Origin: CBDFLD01 sp965249005
Lineage (GTDB): Bacteria; Acidobacteriota; UBA6911
NCBI GenBank assembly: GCA_965249005.1
Contig: CBDFLD010000004.1
Location: 1-64,000, forward strand
Length of the DNA stretch: 64,000 bases
Direction: 5' to 3'
The translations under genes and the position numbers were made by a program. The notes beneath the pieces were generated by a model. It did not search any database and was not told the origin of the DNA. It saw only the letters and a program-made list of their open reading frames with translations. Below, in pieces: positions 52,522-60,893 of this stretch. Positions within the stretch are counted from its first letter, which is position 1. Every line of letters begins with the position of its first letter.

Positions 52522-53415
52522 TCATCGCTCGTTCTGAACGGACTCCCTCTCTTTTTCCAGTTTTTCTTTTCCCAGCACGAGACGCTGCTCGAGCCATTCG
52601 CGAAAATCCGCGGGGGCGACAAAGGGATGCGGTTCCCCTGGCTGCCGCTCCGCTAGCTTTTCCTTTCTCTCGAAAACCTGTCCCATGAAGGGGTGGTTGG
52701 GAAGGTTCACGGAGATATCCGGGATCCTGAGCAGCCGCTGGACGCTCTGAATGTACATGCGAGCTCGATCTACTCCCGTGAAATTCATGCCGACGCCGCC
52801 GAAGGTGAAAGCGTTGTAGGACTGGGTTCCGTCTCTTACCTCGAATTCCAGCGACAGCACTCCCGGCGTATGGCCCGGTGTGACGTAGAATCGGATGGAA
52901 GTGTCTCCCAGTTGGATCAGGTCGCCGTCCCGGAGCACGAGGTCCCGTTCGGGGAACTCGACTCCTCGCGCCCCCTCAGCCTTCCCGAGCATGTCCCAAT
53001 CGGCTCCGGTCATTCCTACCCGCGCACCGGAAAGACCCTGAATTTTCTTGGCTCCGCCGGCATGATCAAAATGACCGTGCGTCACAAAAACGTATCGAAC
53101 GTCTTTCGGGTCGAAGCCCAACTTTCGAATTCCGTCAACGGCGTGATCGACGAAGGGATCATAGAGACTATCGATGAGGATGAGCCCGTCGCGAGTGGTA
53201 AGCAGATAGGCTGCGACCCATTCAATCCCGATGTAGTAGAGATTGTCGAAGATCTGAAACGGCTCCCGTTTTTGCACTTTCGGGTCGTTGCGACGATCTT
53301 GGGCCGAGGCGGTCGAATTCTGGGATCTGCCCTCTTCGGTCGCCGTGCCGGTCATTGCGTTCGCGCACAGGATGGTGCCGAGGGCGAGGCACGCAAGAAT
53401 TCTCCGACCCGTCAT
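52522..53415 (-). CDS. Exported MBL-fold metallo-hydrolase
   Basis: A 297-residue metallo-beta-lactamase-fold protein with a signal peptide (RILACLALGTILCANAMTG), so periplasmic. Metal ligands H113-x-H115-x-D117-H118 in VTHGHFDHAGG are followed by His in YVTPGHTPG and by His in NLPNHPF. The active-site H/D layout resembles subclass B3-type enzymes, but a beta-lactamase role is not established and lactonase or other hydrolysis is possible. ATG 53415 is chosen because GGGGAGC precedes it. It converges on aroC with only 9 bp between the stops. Confidence 0.88.
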   Translation of the reverse strand: MTGRRILACLALGTILCANAMTGTATEEGRSQNSTASAQDRRNDPKVQKREPFQIFDNLYYIGIEWVAAYLLTTRDGLILIDSLYDPFVDHAVDGIRKLGFDPKDVRYVFVTHGHFDHAGGAKKIQGLSGARVGMTGADWDMLGKAEGARGVEFPERDLVLRDGDLIQLGDTSIRFYVTPGHTPGVLSLEFEVRDGTQSYNAFTFGGVGMNFTGVDRARMYIQSVQRLLRIPDISVNLPNHPFMGQVFERKEKLAERQPGEPHPFVAPADFREWLEQRLVLGKEKLEKERESVQNER

Positions 53416-53624
53416 TTTGAGCTCCCCGGTATGGACCAAGTCCGGAATAAGTCTATCTGTTTGGCCGTATAGTTGAAATAGCTGCGGCGCAGAAACCGGC
53501 AGAGTGCAACCTCTGCCGCTCCGATCGGAAAGTATGTCCTGCTGTCCGCGTTAGCATTGGTTGACACCGGCCGCTTCATCGTCCAACATTAGCCTGTGGG
53601 TGGAACCCGGGTGAATTTCTGGGC
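53416..53624. other. Intergenic stretch upstream of the MBL gene
   Basis: No coding signal. It contains the promoter expected for the minus-strand MBL gene and the sequence before the candidate RNA. Nothing further is recognised. Confidence 0.3.
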
Positions 53625-53680
53625 TGTTCTCACACGGTCCCTCGGGACCGGTTGTTCTCACACGGTCCCTCGGGACCGGT
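53625..53680. repeat. Two direct 28-bp repeats each carrying a 7-bp hairpin
   Basis: TGTTCTCACACGGTCCCTCG continues with GGACCGGT, and the whole 28-base unit is repeated exactly (53625-53652 and 53653-53680). Each unit contains the stem CGGTCCC-TC-GGGACCG. It lies just before the candidate structured RNA and might be its promoter or 5' part. Confidence 0.8.
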
Positions 53681-53693
53681 ATTGAACTCTACG

Positions 53694-53980
53694 CTCTCTG
53701 AGCACCGAGAGGCGTGGCGGTCCTCAAGAGGTTTAGGCGGCCCAAGGGACCGGGCGGGTTGGGGCCCGCTGATTGCGGCTACGCCTAGAGAGGAGGTGGT
53801 CCAGTGAAATCTGATTGTTACGTTTGGACGGAGGTGGCGTCCTCTTAGGGGGATACTCCGTATCTGTGGTGTTATGCTAGACCGGAGACCCCTTTGAAAT
53901 AGAAGAGGGGGAACCCAACGCCACCGACCCAGACAGATTGGCCCCGGTTCGAGCAGTCGGACCGGGGCCTTTCGATTTTT
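53694..53980 (+). ncRNA. Candidate structured non-coding RNA with intrinsic terminator
   Basis: No open frame with coding character crosses this stretch. It shows a nested 5' helix (CTCTCT 53694-53699 with AGAGAG 53787-53792, AGGCGT 53710-53715 with ACGCCT 53781-53786, inner GCGGG/CCCGC). A long second helix follows (GGTGGCGT 53833-53840 with ACGCCACC 53918-53925, CCTCTT with AAGAGG, AGGGG with CCCCT, TCCG with CGGA). It ends in an intrinsic terminator at 53940-53980 on the plus strand. Neighbouring genes on both sides are on the minus strand, so a dedicated plus-strand transcript is implied. RNase P, SRP and tmRNA hallmarks were not found; a 6S-like or novel RNA is possible. Confidence 0.55.
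53940..53980 (+). terminator. Rho-independent terminator of the candidate RNA
   Basis: GGCCCCGGT (53940-53948) and ACCGGGGCC (53961-53969) form a perfect 9-bp GC-rich stem, followed by TTTCGATTTTT. Read on the minus strand there is no T run after the stem, so orientation is plus. Confidence 0.75.
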
Positions 53981-54007
53981 GGGGATCAAGACACGAGGGC
54001 CGTGGCG

Positions 54008-55768
54008 CTAGCGCTGCGGGGACGCGCGCCGTGCATAGTAACCGCGACGGGCTCGGATTTCGTAGTCCTCGCCTGCGGCACCGCGGTCCCCTGCCAGTGT
54101 AACGCTGAGTTCATGGAACGCTCCGTCGCGCAACGCGGGCTGGGGACTGAATCCCAGGGTATAGCGGAGTTTTAGACGCGAGATCACTTCCATCAAAGTC
54201 TCCGACAGGGCAACCGGATCAGCGGAGGTGAACAACTCACCGCCGGTCGCCCTCACGATGCGCCGGATCGAGTCCGGGTCGTGAATCCACAGCGGCGGGC
54301 CTGGTGTCGACCCGGGGATGCTGGCCGGCCGATCAGCAGGCTCCGGGCCCGCCTGAATGCCGTAAAGGACGACCTCGGCCTCGAGAGCACGTCGGATGAC
54401 GCCACTCTCGTTGGATCTGCCCATCATGTTGGGTCGGTTGTCGGACACAAAGACGAGGACTCTTCGCATGTGAGGTGCAGAGACGCTCAGGTAATGTGTT
54501 GCGTCGAAGAGGGCATCGTAGACATTGGTGTTGCCACTCGCCTCGAGGATCGATATTTTGTCCGCGATATTGTTCCGGTCGTGGGTAAGATCGACCATCC
54601 GTTCGGTCGACTCGGCAAAGCCGAACAAGGCTATCTTGTCGACAGGCTTCAACAATTGCAGAATCCGGGCCGCGACCGAGCGAAGCTCGATCATGTATGG
54701 CCGGACGCTGGCACTGCGATCCAGGACAAGCGCGACAGCCAGAGGGAGTTGATTCTGGGAAAAGTGAGTGATCTGCTGGCGCACCTGGTTGTCGTGTAGG
54801 ATGAAATCGGTTGGGCCCAGATCTTGGACACTTTTTCCCCGCAGGTCCCGCGCGACCGCTTCGACGGTCACGAGATCGACGTGAACCTTCAGAGTGAAAT
54901 CTCCGCCCGGCAGGCGCGGTTCCTCACCCGGTGCAGGCTCGGTGGCCGGATCCTCGCGAGCGAGCGTGCCCTCAGGGAACGTTGGAGACTCGGCCCGAAC
55001 TCCCGGGCTTTCGCGCTCCGAATGCTGGGCGGGTCGTTCCCAATGCGACAATCTTGCGGCCCTCGGCGGGTGCCAAACCACCGTTGGGGCGCCGGGGATA
55101 TGTAGATCTTGAAGAAGTACGCCTTCCAAGACACTTCCCCGGTCGAGTCGTAGGTCGCGCTCTCGGGTTCCATTCAACGTCACCAGATAAGTGGCGGCAC
55201 CTACCAGGCCTCCAAGCGGTCCCGCCATCATCGTGCCTCGAACGGCGCCGCCCGCGGCAATGAGGGCCGCCCCACGGAAGAAGCCTCGTCCGAGCAGCTC
55301 CGTTTCCGTCCCGGCGTCTCGAACCTGCAGGAGTCCAGCTCGGACAATCCTCGCGGGTAACGGGATGGAATCGCCGTTGGAGAGAATCAGCTCGTCCAAC
55401 CGCAAACGCATGCTGGGTCGATCCATTACAGTGATGAGGCGTCGCCGGTGCGCCTCTGTGACCGTGGCGCGGACTAGGAGATCCTTGGGTAAACGGGCCA
55501 TCTCTCCCAGGTACAGATCATGGACCAGTCTGAAGTCAACCGACTGTCCCGGTTGGACTGTGACGGTGTCCAGGTTGTCCTGTAGCCGGATCGAAAACCG
55601 ATCTCCTTTGGGTATAACGGAGCCTCCGGAGGGAGTCGGTCCCGCTCCTGCGGGCCGGCCGTATGCGTAAAACCGAGTGGCGGTTGCAGTCCCTATCCAG
55701 ACGAGCGTGACCATCAGGGCCGTCGTGACCGCCGGGGTGATGGAGCGTTTGGGGAGGAGTTGGGGCAT
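54008..55768 (-). CDS. VWFA-related Acidobacterial domain protein
   Basis: A 586-residue exported protein with an N-terminal hydrophobic segment (VTTALMVTLVWIGTATATRFY). A first half without recognised domain includes a glycine-rich membrane-like stretch (AALIAAGGAVRGTMMAGPLG) and a link rich in proline and glutamate. The C-terminal VWFA domain has the MIDAS motif V-L-D-R-S-A-S, YDALFDATHYL and GFSPQ terminal region. TIGR03436-type proteins are a hallmark of Acidobacteria, so this is one of the best taxonomic markers in the window. Its function is unknown; adhesion or complex assembly is usual for VWFA domains. Confidence 0.9.
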   Translation of the reverse strand: MPQLLPKRSITPAVTTALMVTLVWIGTATATRFYAYGRPAGAGPTPSGGSVIPKGDRFSIRLQDNLDTVTVQPGQSVDFRLVHDLYLGEMARLPKDLLVRATVTEAHRRRLITVMDRPSMRLRLDELILSNGDSIPLPARIVRAGLLQVRDAGTETELLGRGFFRGAALIAAGGAVRGTMMAGPLGGLVGAATYLVTLNGTRERDLRLDRGSVLEGVLLQDLHIPGAPTVVWHPPRAARLSHWERPAQHSERESPGVRAESPTFPEGTLAREDPATEPAPGEEPRLPGGDFTLKVHVDLVTVEAVARDLRGKSVQDLGPTDFILHDNQVRQQITHFSQNQLPLAVALVLDRSASVRPYMIELRSVAARILQLLKPVDKIALFGFAESTERMVDLTHDRNNIADKISILEASGNTNVYDALFDATHYLSVSAPHMRRVLVFVSDNRPNMMGRSNESGVIRRALEAEVVLYGIQAGPEPADRPASIPGSTPGPPLWIHDPDSIRRIVRATGGELFTSADPVALSETLMEVISRLKLRYTLGFSPQPALRDGAFHELSVTLAGDRGAAGEDYEIRARRGYYARRASPQR

Positions 55769-55911
55769 GGCCCTTCACCAAGCAGGAGTCCTTGGAAAAT
55801 CGGATCAGAATGTTCGGCGAATTTGGGGGACCACTATAAACTCAAGAACTATAGACGCGGCTCGGGAGCCTGGAGTTCAAAAAAATCGACAAGATCCGGT
55901 TCGCGGGACCC

Positions 55912-56676
55912 TCACGCTCCGGCGCCCATCAATTCCTGGGAGAGCTCCTCGAACCATCGCATCTGAGAGCCGAGGCTTACCACCTGGCCGACGATGATCA
56001 CGGCTGGTGATTGGATGCCGCAACCATCTCGAACGATGTCTCCAAGAGTGCTGACGACGCTTCGCTGTTCGGGGTATGTCCCTTGCTGAATGATGGCGAT
56101 GGGCATTGCGGGTCCGATTCCAGATGCTCGCATCTGGGCTACGATCTTCGAGAGGTTGCGCACTCCCATGAGGATCACGAGCGTCCCGACACTGCGCAGC
56201 GCACCGGCATAATCGATGGAATCGTCCGTCCCGCAGGAATGTCCCGTCAGGACGGCAAAACCGCTGGCTACCCCGCGCTGGGTAACCGGAATCCCCGCGA
56301 AAGCCGGCACGGCAATGGCACTGCTGATGCCGGGAACGATCTCGAAGGGGATTCCTCTTTGTGCCAGAAAGACAGCTTCTTCTCCCCCTCTGCCAAAAAC
56401 GAAAGGGTCCCCGCCTTTCAGGCGCGTGACGTTTTTGCCGAGAGCCGCGTGCATGGCCAGCGTCTCGTTGATCTGTTCCTGCGGACGAAGATGATAGTCC
56501 GGTTGCTTGCCGACGTAGATTCTTTCTGCCGCCGCAGGTGCCTCCTCGAGCAGCGACGTATTCACCAGATGATCGTAGATGACGACGTCAGCGGATCGAA
56601 GGCATTCGAGTCCCCGGACGGTGATGAGCTTGGGATCCCCTGGACCCGCGCCGACAATATAGACCTTGCCCGTCAT
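55912..56676 (-). CDS. cobA: Uroporphyrinogen-III C-methyltransferase (SUMT)
   Basis: A 254-residue SAM-dependent methyltransferase that makes precorrin-2 from uroporphyrinogen III, the first step to siroheme. Signature G-A-G-P-G-D-P-K-L-I-T at the N-terminus, the substrate loop RLKGGDPFVFGRGGEEA and TGHSCGT in the C-terminal half are typical of CobA/CysG C-terminal domains. It lies 16 bp downstream of the CysG N-terminal type gene, and both follow the sulfite reductase on the minus strand. The three together supply and use siroheme. Confidence 0.95.
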   Translation of the reverse strand: MTGKVYIVGAGPGDPKLITVRGLECLRSADVVIYDHLVNTSLLEEAPAAAERIYVGKQPDYHLRPQEQINETLAMHAALGKNVTRLKGGDPFVFGRGGEEAVFLAQRGIPFEIVPGISSAIAVPAFAGIPVTQRGVASGFAVLTGHSCGTDDSIDYAGALRSVGTLVILMGVRNLSKIVAQMRASGIGPAMPIAIIQQGTYPEQRSVVSTLGDIVRDGCGIQSPAVIIVGQVVSLGSQMRWFEELSQELMGAGA

Positions 56677-56692
56677 GTGCGTGTGAATTCTC

Positions 56693-57310
56693 TCAATCTC
56701 GAAGCTCCAAATCTCCCAGCTCCGTGCGGCCTTCCCTCAGCCTTGGCATGATCTTGGTGTCGAGCAAGCGATACCAGACCGTTCTGCGCTGATCGAAATC
56801 CGGATAACGGTCTTTGATCTGTGCACGCAGAACCTTGAGTCCCGTGAGAACTTCACCGTATTGGCTGCCCAGGATCTCACCCAGGTAGTCACGCAGCCGC
56901 GCCGCGAACGCCGGTGCGACACCCGATGTGGAAACAGTGACCAAGAGCTCCTGGCGGCGCAGTACGGCCGGTGCCACAAAGCTCGACCGCGCCGGATCGT
57001 CGACAATACAAAGAAGAATCTTGCGCGTTTCCGCCTCCCGACTGATGGTGGACTGTGTCTGTGGATCATCGGTGGCCGCTACAGCAAGCCAAACGCCGTC
57101 CAGATCCGCCGGACGGAACAACCGACGCTCCACCGTCACCCCCGGCTGAGTGACAAGCTGCTGCATTTCCGCCGAAAGGTTTGGTGCGATGACTCGCACT
57201 CGCGCGCCACCCTCGATCAGGCCGCGCACTTTTGCCGCCGCCACCGCTCCCGCACCCAGGACCAGGACGGAGCGACCCTCGAGTCGGAGATGGACAGGAT
57301 AGAGCTTCAT
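56693..57310 (-). CDS. Precorrin-2 dehydrogenase / sirohydrochlorin ferrochelatase-type (CysG N-terminal/Met8-like)
   Basis: A 205-residue enzyme of siroheme synthesis. The Rossmann motif VLGAGAVAAAKVRGLIEGGA binds NAD(P), and V-A-A-T-D-D is the family block. IVDDPARSSFVAPAVLRR holds the catalytic Asp region, and FAARLRDYLGEILG the helical C-terminus. It oxidises precorrin-2 to sirohydrochlorin; the iron insertion step may be performed here or by a separate CbiX/SirB. ATG 57310 (MKLYPVHLRL) matches the family start; the open frame is longer but lacks support. It sits between the sulfite reductase and cobA. Confidence 0.92.
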   Translation of the reverse strand: MKLYPVHLRLEGRSVLVLGAGAVAAAKVRGLIEGGARVRVIAPNLSAEMQQLVTQPGVTVERRLFRPADLDGVWLAVAATDDPQTQSTISREAETRKILLCIVDDPARSSFVAPAVLRRQELLVTVSTSGVAPAFAARLRDYLGEILGSQYGEVLTGLKVLRAQIKDRYPDFDQRRTVWYRLLDTKIMPRLREGRTELGDLELRD

Positions 57311-57341
57311 GGGGCGCACCCGCCGTTCGCTCGGTCGACCA

Positions 57342-59528
57342 TTACGGTGTCGTGGCCGCCGATGATTTCGCTTGGATCTGTCTCTCAGCGAGCTGCGCGG
57401 AGTACTCGATGAAGCGCCTTGCCTCATCGAGTAGCTCTCTTGCGGACTGCTCCGACGCCTCACTTTTTTTCATGGACTCGATCCTCGACGAGAACGCGGT
57501 CCAATCTCCATTGCTCTCACCCGAGAGGACAAACAGATTCTCGAATTCCCAGAGCACCTGATCGGACGTGAAGGGATCGACCAGCCTCTGATACAGAGGG
57601 ACTCTTGCGGCTGCCGCCAAAGCCTCGTAGGCGCCGCCCGCAGCATGCTCGAATTCCTTGTGATGGAAGTAGGCCTCCCCTTGGGCCAACCATTCTCGCG
57701 CCATATCCATGGTCGGAACCACCTCCGCCACCGTGGCGCCCGCGCACTCGCCCTTGATTCCCTGCCGCACCGCAAAGGTCTCGTTTTCATGCCCCCAGTC
57801 TTGATAGAACGAGGGGTCGTCCTCGTAGGAGGGGACTTTTGTGAACGGCTCCAGTTGCTTCTTCAGGGAATCGGGACCCATACGGGCAACAAAATCATTG
57901 AATTGCTCCGATTCCTTTTTCTCCGACCGGTAGAGCCGGAGTAGAGCTTCGATCACTTTGACGCCATTTTTGGTCGGGTACCGTCCGATGACCCGGCCTA
58001 GGGCCGACTCTCCGAACGAGTTCTTCCCGCCCAGGAAAATCAGGTAGGCGGGTACGGTGCGGCCGTCGTGAGACAGAGCGGCCGCGTGAAAACCAATGTT
58101 GGAGACGGCATGCTGGGCACATCCGTTCGGGCACCCCGAGATCTTGATTTGCAGGTTACGTGCCAGTTCCCGATACTCGGACAATTCGTCCTTGAAGGCA
58201 GCGGAGATCGTGCTTCCCAAGCCTTTGGCCGAAGTAATGCCCAGCCGGCAGGTGTCGGCGCCTGGGCAGGTGGTAATGTCGGTGACGGTGTCGGCACCCG
58301 GTTCGCCGAGTCCGGCCTCATTCAATGAGTTGTATAGTTCCGCCAGGTCGGACTCGCGTACCCAGGGAAGATACATGTTCTGCCCGATGGATACTCGAAG
58401 CTCGCCGCAAGACAATCGCCGCGCGATGTCCGCAAGACGCCGTGCGGGCTCCGAAATAAGATCCCCGAGCTTCAACCGGACATGGACTCCCTTGAATCCA
58501 GACACTTTGTGCGGGATCACCGAGTCGCGGGCCCACTGCTGAAAAGCCGGCGCTTCGATTCTGGAGTCCGGCGCCGTGGGTTGCACGGATCCATCTGAAG
58601 CCGACGGAGTCGAAAGAGACGCAGGAGTTTCCGGCTCGGACAAGTATTCCTGGAGCAGGGGAGTCGGTCCAACCCGCTCTCGCTCCTCGTCGAGTGCCTG
58701 CTTGAAGGAATCCCATCCCATCTCTTTGATCAAAAACTTCATCCGTGCCTTCATGCGCGATTTGCGTTCCCCTCGCCGGTCAAAAAGGCGCAGAATGGAT
58801 GCCGCTAGATTGAAGAGCTCCTCCTCGGGAAGAAAGTCCGTATAGTGATGTCCGAGCATCGGGGCGCCTCCCAATCCGCCTCCGAGCCATACTTTGAAAC
58901 CCCGCCGCGCGGGAGCTCCCTCGCCCTGGATCCTGGCTAGCAGGCCGATGTCGTGAATCTGCAGCCCGGAGTGATCTTCGTCGCAGCCTTCAAAGGTGAC
59001 CTTGAACTTGCGTCCCAGATTCTGGTTGTACGTGTTTCGGACCAGGTATTCGAAAAGAGCTCTGGCATAGGGAGCGACATCGAAGGGCTCGCTTACAGAT
59101 GTTCCCGCCCGGTAGCAGGCAGTAATGTTACGCACGGTGTTGCCGCAGGCTTCTCGCGTCGTGATGCCGACCTCGGCGAGAGAGCGGAGAAGATCCGGCA
59201 CTTCTTCCAGCTTGACGTAATACAGCTGAACATCCTCCCTGGTTGTGAAGTGCATGAAGCCGCTGCCGAACCGGTCCGCTGCATCAGCCAGGCGAGTCAA
59301 TTGATCCGAATGGAGTACGCCGCCGGGGATCTTGATGCGCTGCATCTGCACCCCCTCCTGGCGCTGTGCGTAGGTGCCGAAATGGAGGCGCTGTTTTTGG
59401 AACTTGGTTTCACCCGCTTTCCCGTCGCGATACTTGCGGACCTGTTCCGCAAGAACGTCCAGTTCGGCGAAAGCAACATCTCTGGAGTTCGCTTGTCGGG
59501 AGTTCGTTTGTGGTAAGGCTTGATCCAT
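57342..59528 (-). CDS. Siroheme-dependent sulfite/nitrite reductase with C-terminal extension
   Basis: A 728-residue ferredoxin-type reductase. Two NIR_SIR ferredoxin-like half domains carry the siroheme/4Fe-4S cysteine set, C-P-G-A-D-T-C and C-P-N-G-C in the C-terminal half, with L-x-x-K-F-K-V-T-F and GLQIHDIGLLARIQ in the first. Sulfite and nitrite reductases cannot be told apart by eye, so the substrate is open. About 130 extra residues at the C-terminus (AREWLAQGEAYFHHKEFEHA, AAARVPLYQRLVDPFTS) are helical and resemble HEPN-like modules. Siroheme genes follow downstream, so it supplies its own cofactor. A leader with hairpins precedes it. Confidence 0.9.
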   Translation of the reverse strand: MDQALPQTNSRQANSRDVAFAELDVLAEQVRKYRDGKAGETKFQKQRLHFGTYAQRQEGVQMQRIKIPGGVLHSDQLTRLADAADRFGSGFMHFTTREDVQLYYVKLEEVPDLLRSLAEVGITTREACGNTVRNITACYRAGTSVSEPFDVAPYARALFEYLVRNTYNQNLGRKFKVTFEGCDEDHSGLQIHDIGLLARIQGEGAPARRGFKVWLGGGLGGAPMLGHHYTDFLPEEELFNLAASILRLFDRRGERKSRMKARMKFLIKEMGWDSFKQALDEERERVGPTPLLQEYLSEPETPASLSTPSASDGSVQPTAPDSRIEAPAFQQWARDSVIPHKVSGFKGVHVRLKLGDLISEPARRLADIARRLSCGELRVSIGQNMYLPWVRESDLAELYNSLNEAGLGEPGADTVTDITTCPGADTCRLGITSAKGLGSTISAAFKDELSEYRELARNLQIKISGCPNGCAQHAVSNIGFHAAALSHDGRTVPAYLIFLGGKNSFGESALGRVIGRYPTKNGVKVIEALLRLYRSEKKESEQFNDFVARMGPDSLKKQLEPFTKVPSYEDDPSFYQDWGHENETFAVRQGIKGECAGATVAEVVPTMDMAREWLAQGEAYFHHKEFEHAAGGAYEALAAAARVPLYQRLVDPFTSDQVLWEFENLFVLSGESNGDWTAFSSRIESMKKSEASEQSARELLDEARRFIEYSAQLAERQIQAKSSAATTP

Positions 59529-59683
59529 TTTCTGTATCCCTTCCTTACAATGCGCTCAGCCATCTGCGCTCGACCCCTTCCGCTTGAGGAAGCGGGTGGC
59601 TGGCCCCTGCGGTATATTGTAGAACAGTTGGGCAGAGCTTGCGCGAGAGCTTTACAGGCTGAATTTTCGGGTGCCCCGAGCCT

Positions 59684-59744
59684 TTTGCGAACGCCAGGGG
59701 TGTTCGCAAACAAAAATGCCCCGGCTTTCTTGTGGAACCGGGGC
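59684..59744 (-). terminator. Two hairpins in the sulfite reductase leader, one an intrinsic terminator
   Basis: On the minus strand a stem at 59744-59718 (GCCCCGG/CCGGGGC) with 13-base loop is followed by ATTTTTG, an intrinsic terminator. A second perfect 9-bp stem (TTTGCGAAC/GTTCGCAAA, 59710-59684) follows directly. They lie 155-220 bp upstream of the reductase ATG. They may end the upstream membrane-protein transcript or form part of a leader that controls the siroheme operon. Confidence 0.6.
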
Positions 59745-60020
59745 AAAATCGCCATCTCATTGTGGTGAGCTAGGTTAGTTCTTCGACTCACCCCTAGACC
59801 GGTTCCCCCCGAACTGGAGCGGACAACACCAGCAACGCATCGCCTTGATCGATGCGGCGGCGGCTTTGTTTGTCACTCTGCTCGGGTACACGGCCTTGCC
59901 TCTAGTGATAGATGATGACACTGCCAAAGTACAAGAGGGCCGCTCCATTGTCAAGTCCAGCCGTCACCAAAACTGGCGACCGGAAAGCCTGCCGTCCCCG
60001 TTCCATGGGCTGCGGCCTGG
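59745..60020. other. Leader and spacer upstream of the terminator hairpins
   Basis: No gene is seen. A third paired segment (GGTGAG 59764-59769 with CTCACC 59787-59792, flanked by CTAG) lies here. Together with the hairpins at 59684-59744 it makes a structured region of about 110 nt upstream of the reductase gene. No known riboswitch consensus was recognised. Confidence 0.35.
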
Positions 60021-60488
60021 TCAACTCGCGCGGGGGGCCATCTTCTTGGTGACCAGTAGGATCAGGCTTCCAAGTCCCCACAGGACAAGCGATAACACGA
60101 TGGGAACAATGAATATGTGAGCCAGTGCGTGGGTCCAGTTCTTGCCGTCGACGCCTCCGCTAAACTCCGGGAAGCTGTAGACGTTGTCCTGCATCGTGAC
60201 AATCGCCAGCACCACTGCCAGGCCTATGATCAGTCCAGCCAACACATTCTGCACGAACAAAACCGGCAATATCTGCTTGTAGCTCCCGAAGCCGGAAGTG
60301 TGGACTCGAGCGGAATAGACAAAGCATCCGATTAGCAGCAACCCGGTGACGCTTACCCAGCTCACCACCGAATTCGGCACTCCTGCGGCGGCCAGAACCG
60401 GCCGTGCGATTCCGACCAGCGCAATCAGGATGAGAAAACCTTTTTGAAATTCGATGTACTGCGAAAGACTCTTCCCAAAAACGGCCAT
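60021..60488 (-). CDS. Small four-helix membrane protein
   Basis: A 155-residue integral membrane protein with about four hydrophobic segments (FLILIALVGIARPVLAAAGV, VTGLLLIGCFVYSA, LPVLFVQNVLAGLIIGLAVVLA and IFIVPIVLSLVLWGLGSLIL). No family was recognised. ATG 60488 (MAVFGKSL) is favoured by AGGAGG just upstream; the frame is open further. It shares the strand with the siroheme operon but is separated from it by the terminator, so it is probably independent. Confidence 0.72.
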   Translation of the reverse strand: MAVFGKSLSQYIEFQKGFLILIALVGIARPVLAAAGVPNSVVSWVSVTGLLLIGCFVYSARVHTSGFGSYKQILPVLFVQNVLAGLIIGLAVVLAIVTMQDNVYSFPEFSGGVDGKNWTHALAHIFIVPIVLSLVLWGLGSLILLVTKKMAPRAS

Positions 60489-60516
60489 GTGTAGCCTCCT
60501 GTTCTGTTGTCCTGAA

Positions 60517-60837
60517 TCAGAAAACACAGAGACAAGCCAACACGATCCGCGCACTCGTGGCGGTTGGTGCCCATTTCAGGACAATGGACTCGCGAAGGCC
60601 TAAATATATTCCTTGGATCCCACGAAGACAAACCAAAAACCGATTAATGAGGGCGGTTTCCGGATCGAGGTATCTTCGCAGGTTTTCCAGTTCTAAATTG
60701 ATCCGTCCCTCGGCGGCGGCGTACACGATGCTCAATGCGACGGCCGCCGCTCCATCCTGTTGGGCCGCTCCGGCAATCTCCTCGGCCGGCAGGTTCGGGC
60801 CGACGTATATATTTATCGCGCCATAAGGGCGTCTATA
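60517..60837 (-). pseudogene. Fragment of a MerR-type regulator with B12-binding domain
   Basis: On the minus strand the translation reads Y-V-G-P-N-L-P-A-E-E-I-A-G-A-A, then V-A-L-S-I-V-Y and L-E-N-L-R-R-Y-L-D-P. These are the blocks of the cobalamin-binding C-terminal domain of MerR-family regulators. There is no start codon or DNA-binding domain, a stop precedes the fragment, and the expected VGG continuation is lost after ALIN. It is therefore a decayed remnant. Confidence 0.65.
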
Positions 60838-60893
60838 CTACACTGTTGATGTTACGATTGCTGCCATGCTCTGTTGGGTTCTTTTAGCGAGCA

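Noticed and set aside
53625..53680. Possible CRISPR array from the two 28-bp repeats
   Set aside because: There are only two units without spacers between them and no cas genes; each unit is itself a hairpin.
53694..53980. RNase P, SRP or tmRNA identity for the structured region
   Set aside because: The universally conserved sequence blocks of these RNAs were looked for and not found, so only a generic candidate is reported.
59684..59800. SAM or cobalamin riboswitch in the sulfite reductase leader
   Set aside because: No matching consensus core was recognised; only the stems can be supported.
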